Positions 17,036-22,423 of a stretch of 22,423 bases of DNA are shown here, in pieces; position 1 is the stretch's first letter, and each line of letters begins with the position of its first letter. Source of the stretch: CAYPTY01 sp965659005 (GTDB taxonomy: Bacteria; Bacteroidota; Rhodothermia; Balneolales; Balneolaceae); the NCBI GenBank assembly GCA_965659005.1, contig CBFHVG010000004.1:1-22423 (forward strand). Direction: 5' to 3'. The position numbers and the translations under genes are program-made. The notes under the pieces are model-generated. The model did not search any database and was not told the origin of the DNA. It saw only the letters and a list, made by a program, of their open reading frames with translations.

Positions 17036-18468
17036 AATTTATTATCTCGCTCATCGCCGTCTTCATTCTGATTGCACCTCAGGTACATTCACAGTCTGAG
17101 ATTGAGCTGATGATATCAGAGGGTGATATCAAAGGTGCGCTATGGTCACTCAGTGTTTTAGATTCTGATGGGCTCCCTGTATTAAACCTGAATGAAAATA
17201 AGTTCATCGCGCCAGCCTCAAACTTGAAGCTATACACATTAGGAGCAATACTAAGTGAACTTGGAGGCGATTACACTTATAAGACAAATATTCTGGGCAA
17301 AGGAGAGCTCATAGATTCTACCTGGATCGGTGATTTGATCATAGTTGGAAAAGGGGACCCAAGCATAAGTGGGGATCTTTATGAAAATGATCGCTATTTC
17401 GTATTTACATCTTTACTAAAACAGCTTAAATCAGTTGGTATCTCTAAAATTGATGGAGATATAATTGCCCATAATGGCTTCTTTGATGAAGAAAAATATC
17501 CTAAAGGATGGGATTGGGATGACCTTTCGTTCTATTACGGTGTTGAAATTGATGCGCTCTCATATAACAATAATGCAATTGACATTGAGGTAAGAGCAGA
17601 CGGTGCGGTTGGGGAAAAACCACGACTGGATATATTTCCGGAGAATATTGAGGGTATTGAGTTTATTAATGATCAGGTAATTGATGAGCCTGGTACTAAA
17701 TATGACGAATATTACAGACGCGAAATGGGAAAGAATGTCATCCATCTACGAAGTTCTTTACCCCAGGGCTATTTTGAAGAAGAATCTTTGTCTATATATG
17801 ATGCCCCCAGATACTTCATAAAAGCTTTCCAGGGTTTCCTGGCCCAGAATGGTATAGAGGTAAACAATAGATCAGATGAAATTTCAGTTATAAACTACAA
17901 TTTAGATCATGAGTATAGATTACTTGCTTCACATGAATCAAAACCATTGTCAGAGTTAATGAAATGGGCGATGAAAGAGAGTGATAATTTCTATACTGAA
18001 ATGTTCCTAAAAACATTGGCAGCTGAAAAGCATAGTAATCCGGGATCCTTTGACGAGGGTATTCTTCTCATAAGAAAAAAACTGGCTGATATGAATGTGG
18101 ACACAAATCTGGTGTTTATGAAAGATGGTTCAGGAATGGCCAGTGGTAATCTGACCACAACAGGAAATATTGCTAAGTATCTTCATTCCTTCAAAACAAA
18201 CCCAGAATATGCATCTTACAGGCAAACACTTTCCATAGGAGGGATTGACGGGACACTAAAGTATCGGTTTAAATCGTCATCAGTGTATAAAAAATTTATT
18301 GGAAAGTCTGGTTACGTTGGTGGTGTGAGAACATTAAGCGGCTATCTTAGAACCAAGTCGGGTGCAGAACTCACAATCTCAATTGCGACCAACCATTTTA
18401 CCGGGAAAGTAAGGCCGGTTGATGATATACATGAATCAATCCTTGAATATTTAGTTGAAAAATATTGA
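17032..18468 (+). CDS. dacB: D-alanyl-D-alanine carboxypeptidase/endopeptidase, S13 (PBP4/DacB) family
   Basis: A periplasmic penicillin-binding protein that trims or cuts peptide cross-links in peptidoglycan. The 478 residues begin with a signal peptide (about 1-20, hydrophobic FIISLIAVFILIAP) and carry all three serine-enzyme motifs: SNLK (63-66, nucleophile S63), SDN (317-319) and KSG (425-427). The KSG replaces the commoner KTG, as is frequent in the S13 family. The long stretch between the first and second motifs matches the inserted domains of PBP4. The start is a TTG in a TTGA overlap with the previous stop; no ATG lies nearby, and the signal peptide begins exactly there. The stop again forms TTGA with the response regulator, implying coupled translation. 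Confidence 0.92.
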   Translation: MKFIISLIAVFILIAPQVHSQSEIELMISEGDIKGALWSLSVLDSDGLPVLNLNENKFIAPASNLKLYTLGAILSELGGDYTYKTNILGKGELIDSTWIGDLIIVGKGDPSISGDLYENDRYFVFTSLLKQLKSVGISKIDGDIIAHNGFFDEEKYPKGWDWDDLSFYYGVEIDALSYNNNAIDIEVRADGAVGEKPRLDIFPENIEGIEFINDQVIDEPGTKYDEYYRREMGKNVIHLRSSLPQGYFEEESLSIYDAPRYFIKAFQGFLAQNGIEVNNRSDEISVINYNLDHEYRLLASHESKPLSELMKWAMKESDNFYTEMFLKTLAAEKHSNPGSFDEGILLIRKKLADMNVDTNLVFMKDGSGMASGNLTTTGNIAKYLHSFKTNPEYASYRQTLSIGGIDGTLKYRFKSSSVYKKFIGKSGYVGGVRTLSGYLRTKSGAELTISIATNHFTGKVRPVDDIHESILEYLVEKY

Positions 18469-19829
18469 ACAACAGACCTGTCATATTAGTAGTTGATGAT
18501 GAGAAAGCTATCAGAAATACTCTGAAAGAAATACTTGAGTATGAGGGGTATTTAATTCAATTGGCAGAGTCAGGAGAAGAAGCCCTAGAAATTGCTTCAT
18601 CAAATTCTCAAGACCTTATCCTACTTGATATTAAAATGCAGGGAATGGATGGTCTGGAATGCCTGGAGAAATTAATTGATTCTGGATTTTCAAAACCTGT
18701 TATCATGATTTCAGGACATGGTACAATTGATCTGGCTGTTCAGGCTACAAAGAAAGGTGCTTTTGATTTCATTCAGAAACCTCCTGATTTAAACCGCTTA
18801 CTGATTAGTGTTCGGAATGCCTTATCACAATCTGAGTTGAAGACAGAAAATCATGAAATACGGAAGCGTTTGGCAGCTATCCCTGAAATTCTCGGTGAAA
18901 GTAAGGAAATACAAAAAGTTAGAAACCTGATTGAGAAGGTATGCAGAACCTCTTCTCGCGTTTTAATCACAGGTGATAATGGTACAGGAAAAGAACTGGT
19001 GGCTAGATGGATTCATGCAAAAAGTGATAGGGGATTGAAGCCATTTGTTGCGGTTAACTGTGCTGCAATACCATCTGAACTAATTGAAAGTGAACTCTTT
19101 GGTTATGAAAAAGGAGCTTTTACAGGGGCAGATAGTTCGCGTCCTGGTAAGTTTGAACTAGCCCACGGTGGTGTGTTGTTTCTCGATGAAATTGGTGATA
19201 TGCCATTGGAAGCTCAGTCAAAAGTTTTAAGAGTTCTTCAGGAAGCAAAAGTTCAAAGACTGGGTTCTTCCGAAACTATCGATATAGATATACAAGTGAT
19301 TTCAGCCACGAATGTTGATTTAGAAGAGGCTATACAAGAAAAATCATTTCGTGAAGATCTATACCATAGAATCAATGTTATTCCAATACATATACCTTCT
19401 CTGGATGAGAGAAAAGAAGATATTCCTGTGTTAGCTCAGGCATTTTTATCTGAACTAAAAGAAAAAGAGATATGGTTGGCTGATCTCAAGATTCATGAAG
19501 GTGCTCTGGCACTATTAAAGGAAAGATCATGGCCTGGCAATGTTAGAGAATTGCAAAATGTAATTGAGCGACTAGCTGTTATGTCTGATAACAGTACAAT
19601 TACCGAATCTGATGTTAATTCAACCATCACTGAGAATTCTGTTAAAGATGTTCAGGATTTGACAAGCAGTATCGAATTATTTCATGATTTTAAAGCTAAA
19701 GCAGAACGCTTATTTTTAAAGAGACAGCTGGAGAAGCACAATTGGAACATTTCGAAAACGGCCGAATCAATAGGCCTTCAGCGAAGTCACATATATAATA
19801 AAATCAAACAACTCGATATCAAACGATAA
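18465..19829 (+). CDS. NtrC-family sigma-54-dependent response regulator
   Basis: This 454-residue activator has the full three-domain plan. The receiver (about 5-122) carries the acidic pair DD (11-12), phospho-acceptor D55, switch S83 and conserved K105. The AAA+ sigma-54 interaction domain (about 142-370) has Walker A GDNGTGKE (170-177), the sigma-54-contacting loop GAFTGA (217-222), Walker B GVLFLDEIGD (236-245) and WPGNVRELQN (356-365). A Fis-type helix-turn-helix follows (about 424-451). It should activate sigma-54 promoters when phosphorylated. No histidine kinase is adjacent, so the sensor is encoded elsewhere. The start is a TTG in TTGA overlap with dacB, which places the first receiver strand immediately after it. 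Targets cannot be read from the sequence; placement between dacB and folD hints at, but does not prove, an envelope-related role. Confidence 0.93.
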   Translation: MNNRPVILVVDDEKAIRNTLKEILEYEGYLIQLAESGEEALEIASSNSQDLILLDIKMQGMDGLECLEKLIDSGFSKPVIMISGHGTIDLAVQATKKGAFDFIQKPPDLNRLLISVRNALSQSELKTENHEIRKRLAAIPEILGESKEIQKVRNLIEKVCRTSSRVLITGDNGTGKELVARWIHAKSDRGLKPFVAVNCAAIPSELIESELFGYEKGAFTGADSSRPGKFELAHGGVLFLDEIGDMPLEAQSKVLRVLQEAKVQRLGSSETIDIDIQVISATNVDLEEAIQEKSFREDLYHRINVIPIHIPSLDERKEDIPVLAQAFLSELKEKEIWLADLKIHEGALALLKERSWPGNVRELQNVIERLAVMSDNSTITESDVNSTITENSVKDVQDLTSSIELFHDFKAKAERLFLKRQLEKHNWNISKTAESIGLQRSHIYNKIKQLDIKR

Positions 19830-19830
19830 T

Positions 19831-20724
19831 ATGGCAGGGCAGATCATAGATGGTAAACATGTAGCAAACCTCGTAAGGCAACGGGTTAAAGAAGATGTAA
19901 ATGACTGGATATCGCGTGGACAACGTGCTCCATTTCTTCAAGTGCTGTTAGTTGGTGATGACCCTGCATCAAAGGTTTATATCGGGGCAAAAACTAGAGC
20001 CTGTGAAGAAGTTGGTATCGAAACAGGTACAAAAATTCTTCCTGATACTGTATCAGCTAAAGAATTAAAAGATGTCATTAAAAGCTTCAATGAAGATGAT
20101 GATATTGATGGTATTCTTGTTCAGCTTCCATTGCCCACACATTTATCTCAGCTGGATGTTATCGAGTGTATTGACTATAAAAAGGATGTGGATGGGTTTC
20201 ATCCAATGAATGTCGGTCGTTTAGCTATTGGGCAGCCTTGTTTCAAACCGTGTACACCTGCAGGTATTATGGAGCTATTTAAGCATTATAGCATACATAC
20301 TAAAAGTAAGCATGCAGTTGTGATTGGGGCCAGCAACATAGTCGGTACTCCTATGTCAGTTATGCTTTCGCGTGAAAAAAATGATTATGCAAAGGCAACA
20401 ACTACCATTTGCCACAAGTTTACTAAGGATTTAACTCTTCACACAATCACTGCTGATATATTGATTGTAGCAGCAGGACACCCTCACTTAATAAAAGCCG
20501 AGATGATAAAGGAAGGAGCTATTGTTATTGATGTTGGCATTAACAGAGTAGCCGATGAAAAATCGGAAAAAGGGTATAAGCTGGAAGGTGATGTAGAATT
20601 TGATTCTGTTCGCGAAAAAGCAAGTTGGATTACTCCTGTTCCGGGAGGGGTCGGCCCAATGACCGTTGCCATGCTAATGAAAAACACACTTCTGGCTGCC
20701 AAAAAGTCCATTTACCCGGAATAA
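19831..20724 (+). CDS. folD: Bifunctional methylenetetrahydrofolate dehydrogenase/cyclohydrolase
   Basis: FolD interconverts 5,10-methylene-, 5,10-methenyl- and 10-formyl-tetrahydrofolate, supplying one-carbon units for purines and formyl-methionine. The 297-residue length is typical. It shows the signature VGDDPASKVYIGAK with catalytic Y50 and K54, DGILVQLPLPTH, KDVDGFHPMNVG, the dinucleotide-binding VIGASNIVGTPMSVML, and the PGGVGPMTVAML block near the C-terminus. The ATG at 19831 sits one base after the regulator's stop, so it is probably the last gene of the unit. A hairpin region follows. Confidence 0.97.
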   Translation: MAGQIIDGKHVANLVRQRVKEDVNDWISRGQRAPFLQVLLVGDDPASKVYIGAKTRACEEVGIETGTKILPDTVSAKELKDVIKSFNEDDDIDGILVQLPLPTHLSQLDVIECIDYKKDVDGFHPMNVGRLAIGQPCFKPCTPAGIMELFKHYSIHTKSKHAVVIGASNIVGTPMSVMLSREKNDYAKATTTICHKFTKDLTLHTITADILIVAAGHPHLIKAEMIKEGAIVIDVGINRVADEKSEKGYKLEGDVEFDSVREKASWITPVPGGVGPMTVAMLMKNTLLAAKKSIYPE

Positions 20725-20762
20725 ACTCTCTTCCAAAAAGCTTTTTGAAAATAAAATGAGAT

Positions 20763-20788
20763 AAGGGTGACACAATGATGTCACTCTT
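20763..20788 (+). terminator. Strong hairpin after folD, possible terminator
   Basis: The arms AAGGGTGACA (20763-20772) and TGTCACTCTT (20779-20788) pair over 10 positions with one G-T wobble around a 6-base loop. This is the clearest stem in the intergenic region and starts 38 bases after the folD stop. No U-run follows the stem immediately, so a classical intrinsic terminator is not certain; it could equally be a protein-binding site or a transcript-stabilising structure. Confidence 0.45.
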
Positions 20789-20798
20789 CGTCATTATC

Positions 20799-20828
20799 CT
20801 TGTGTAAATATTAAAAAACCAACACAAG
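20799..20828. repeat. 7-bp inverted repeat in the leader of the small orphan gene
   Basis: CTTGTGT (20799-20805) and its exact reverse complement ACACAAG (20822-20828) are separated by an AT-rich 16-base spacer. The repeat ends just 3 bases before the ribosome-binding site of the gene at 20845. It could form a leader stem or be an operator; nothing distinguishes these from the sequence alone. Confidence 0.4.
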
Positions 20829-20831
20829 TTT

Positions 20832-20838
20832 AGAGGAG
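20832..20838 (+). promoter_or_regulatory. Strong Shine-Dalgarno site of the small gene at 20845
   Basis: AGAGGAG lies 6 bases before the ATG at 20845 and only 3 before the ATG at 20842. The spacing favours 20845 as the start. Most genes in this window start inside or next to the previous stop and show no comparable site. Confidence 0.6.
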
Positions 20839-20844
20839 TACATG

Positions 20845-21177
20845 ATGATCTCAAGAACAGTAAAAAACAACCTAAAAGTACAAGGAAGTCAACTTTTTGC
20901 TGATAGAGTACTATCGCAAATCAAAGAAGAAACAAAAGCTGAAGTGAATTTGATGAATGAAGCTTTTGAACTAATGGGATGGCAGAAGCTAAATGATGAA
21001 ATTAAGATGGCTATCTACGATGACGTGAAGTACATGGTAATGGAACTTCAAGGACTGTTTTCCTCATGTGATGAATTTGTTCAGAGAAGAAGAGATTCCG
21101 TTCACTTTTGGATCAGCTCATTCCTGGATGGGATTTGTGATGAGAAAATGGTGCTGGAAAACCTTCAGATTAAATGA
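20845..21177 (+). CDS. Small unrecognised protein, predicted all-helical and cytoplasmic
   Basis: I do not recognise this 110-residue protein. It has no signal peptide or membrane segment, is rich in charged residues and looks helical throughout, with VLSQIKEETKAEVNLMNEAFELMGWQKL and later helices carrying VQRRRDSVHFWISSFLDG. Two cysteines are present (in SSCDEF and GICDEK), too few and too far apart for an obvious zinc site. It stands alone: a hairpin separates it from folD, it has its own strong ribosome-binding site, and it converges with the next gene with one base between stop codons. A second ATG three bases upstream (20842) would add one methionine. That it is real rests on length, the clean ribosome-binding site and normal-looking composition. 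Confidence 0.7.
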   Translation: MISRTVKNNLKVQGSQLFADRVLSQIKEETKAEVNLMNEAFELMGWQKLNDEIKMAIYDDVKYMVMELQGLFSSCDEFVQRRRDSVHFWISSFLDGICDEKMVLENLQIK

Positions 21178-21178
21178 T

Positions 21179-21937
21179 TCAGGATCTGATTTTGGGAGAA
21201 GAAGTGCTTTGGACCTCATTTGATCGTTCAGACTCTTCTTCGATCTCAATTTGAGGTTCTACATTTCTGAGAATTCTGGATTTAATCTCTGTTACCAATC
21301 TTTTAGCTTTTCTTTTCTCGCTTTCAAATATCATTTTTAAGCCAATTCTGGCCAAAGCAAATCCTGTCAGTGTTCCTGCTAAACCCATTCCAAGAACAAA
21401 GCGCCATACCCAATCATTTTTCAAGCCAATAACTATACCCACAATGGTAGGAACTAATAGAAGAAAAAAATGAAGAATGAGTTTAAGACTAGTCCAGTTA
21501 GTGCTGTATTCAATGCTACTTTTTCCATTTTTGGATGTCAATGCTAAATGAGAATATGTGATCTCATCTACCATCTGATCGCATTCATAATTTGGCCCTG
21601 CATTTTCAATTATGTTAACCGGTCCCGAAAGCCTACGAACAACTTTTAAAACATCTGTCCAATCCTCATCAGATATTTCCTGATTTATTGTTTCACCCAC
21701 TGATACTTCTTTAGTGCCTCTTAACCAGCTATAATTGTTTTCAGAAATTTGACTTCCTAAGTTATCAATTGCATGAATAATTGCTTGTTCATCAATACCA
21801 GAATCACGGGCAATTTGAAGAATCTCTTGAGCAGAAAGCCCGTTTTCATTACCCTTTGCTTTACTCTTCTGAATCTGAGTTGCACTCTCGAGAATTTGAG
21901 AAACTTCTTTAATTGAATATTTCTTGTTGGGAGACAT
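21179..21937 (-). CDS. Uncharacterised two-transmembrane protein, paralogue of its upstream neighbour
   Basis: A 252-residue protein of unknown function. Residues 7-60 form a helical module with the pattern YSIKEVSQILESA, then GLSAQEILQIARDSGID, then a helix. I recall similar N-terminal modules in uncharacterised proteins of related phyla. A soluble segment follows (about 75-148), then two membrane helices (about 152-172 and 178-198), a basic stretch and an acidic, serine-rich tail. From about residue 97 onward it parallels the gene upstream: both have a 'YE[WC][ED]Q' motif, a beta-rich stretch, two membrane helices and a basic helix. The ATG shares one base with the upstream stop (TAATG), implying translational coupling. 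Membrane location is well supported; the role is unknown. Confidence 0.75.
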   Translation of the reverse strand: MSPNKKYSIKEVSQILESATQIQKSKAKGNENGLSAQEILQIARDSGIDEQAIIHAIDNLGSQISENNYSWLRGTKEVSVGETINQEISDEDWTDVLKVVRRLSGPVNIIENAGPNYECDQMVDEITYSHLALTSKNGKSSIEYSTNWTSLKLILHFFLLLVPTIVGIVIGLKNDWVWRFVLGMGLAGTLTGFALARIGLKMIFESEKRKAKRLVTEIKSRILRNVEPQIEIEEESERSNEVQSTSSPKIRS

Positions 21938-22423
21938 TATCTAGATGTACGTTGTTTAGATTTCGTTGATTGTAAATCATTTGCTTCATAAGAGCCTTCG
22001 TCAATAGAAATCTGCCCCTGTAAAGTTTCAGGGCTATGATTAGAAATCACATTTGATACTCTTTTAGCCATATACTCTAATACTTTGGTTTTCTTTTTCA
22101 TCCAGTTTTTGACGATAAACCTGGATCCAAACCATCCCAGAAATCCTCCAAGGAAGGTGAACAGCACAGAAATTTCTTGCTGCTGAATGAAAGCTTCCGA
22201 AAGAAGGGTAAAGGCTGGCAGACCAACCATAGCACCAAAGAAACCATACACTCTACTATGAATATTATAATTAGAGTTGATCGACACTTTGCTGTATTCA
22301 CCCTTGGGAGTTACAGATACCTGAATATAGCCTACATTTTGCTTACGCTGTTCCCATTCGTAAGTGGAACCCATTTTACTGATTTTTCCAATACCACCGT
22401 GTGTTGCTCTGATTTCGCTAACC
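21937..22423 (-). CDS. Uncharacterised two-transmembrane protein, C-terminal part (cut by window edge)
   Basis: The frame is open from the right edge: 16 codons precede the first ATG (22374) and read VSEIRATHGGIGKISK. This matches the parallel region before the membrane helices in the downstream gene, so the ATG at 22374 is probably internal and the gene probably begins outside the window. The visible 161 residues contain YEWEQ, a beta-rich stretch (YIQVSVTPKGEYSKVSINSNY), two membrane segments (about 41-60 and 68-88 counted from the ATG), a basic helix WMKKKTKVLEYMAKRV and a polar tail. By analogy with its neighbour, an N-terminal helical module is expected upstream. Function is unknown. Confidence 0.7.
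   Translation of the reverse strand, partial: VSEIRATHGGIGKISKMGSTYEWEQRKQNVGYIQVSVTPKGEYSKVSINSNYNIHSRVYGFFGAMVGLPAFTLLSEAFIQQQEISVLFTFLGGFLGWFGSRFIVKNWMKKKTKVLEYMAKRVSNVISNHSPETLQGQISIDEGSYEANDLQSTKSKQRTSR

Noticed and set aside
20734..20747. Palindrome CAAAAAGCTTTTTG just after folD
   Set aside because: A perfect palindrome with no loop that is almost all A and T; it cannot fold into a good hairpin without losing central pairs and is likely to arise by chance in AT-rich spacer.
21165..21189. TCAGAT/ATCTGA stem with a following TTTT between the convergent genes at 21177/21179
   Set aside because: Only 6 weak base pairs with a 13-base loop inside both coding ends; too weak to list as a terminator.
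1..22423. Search for CRISPR arrays, tRNAs, insertion sequences, attachment sites, toxin-antitoxin or defence genes
   Set aside because: No regularly spaced repeats, cloverleaf sequences, transposase motifs or terminal repeats were seen by eye; the window reads as continuous chromosomal backbone.

Overview
The window is a densely coding, AT-rich stretch of bacterial chromosome with overlapping or near-touching genes and no tRNA, rRNA, CRISPR array, transposase or integrase that I can see. The gene families suggest a diderm of the Bacteroidota/FCB superphylum. They are a TamB homologue, a fusion of peptidase-MA-like, TolB-propeller and Omp85-like barrel domains, a type IX secretion 'plug' family lipoprotein, a CcmB-type heme exporter subunit, and a PTS-IIA/NtrC-type regulator pair. 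My best guess is the Balneolota/Rhodothermota side of that group. This is inferred from gene content and protein flavour only and is not proven.

Layout. (1) Positions 2-12521, plus strand: the 3' end of an RqcH/NFACT ribosome-quality-control gene, then aroK, aroB, tamB, rnr (RNase R) and a large outer-membrane fusion protein. The first five overlap by 4-11 bases and the last follows after 38 bases, so this looks like one transcription unit. (2) Positions 16460-12518, minus strand: ccmB, holB (DNA polymerase III delta'), dapF and the plug lipoprotein, again overlapping or 4 bases apart. This unit converges on unit 1 with a 4-base overlap at 12518-12521. (3) A 98-bp divergent promoter region at 16461-16558. 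(4) Positions 16559-20724, plus strand: a PTS IIA (PtsN-like) protein, a DacB-type D-Ala-D-Ala carboxypeptidase, an NtrC-family sigma-54 response regulator and folD. (5) Positions 20725-20844: an intergenic region with a strong hairpin and an inverted repeat, leading to a small unrecognised gene (20845-21177). (6) Positions 22423-21179, minus strand: two adjacent, related membrane proteins of unknown function. The first is cut by the right edge of the window.

How it fits together. Much of the content concerns the cell envelope: TamB, the Omp85-like fusion, the type IX plug, DacB and diaminopimelate synthesis (DapF). It is interleaved with core metabolism (shikimate, folate) and information processing (RNase R, RqcH, delta'). 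The most interesting items are the protease-propeller-barrel outer-membrane protein two genes from tamB, the uncharacterised tandem membrane paralogues, and the orphan small gene with its structured leader. Most of the rest is ordinary housekeeping, and I see no convincing defence island or novel multi-gene system.

Start sites: several genes have no ATG at a sensible position and instead begin with GTG or TTG fused to the previous stop codon (GTGA or TTGA). I have chosen starts accordingly and give the reason in each entry.
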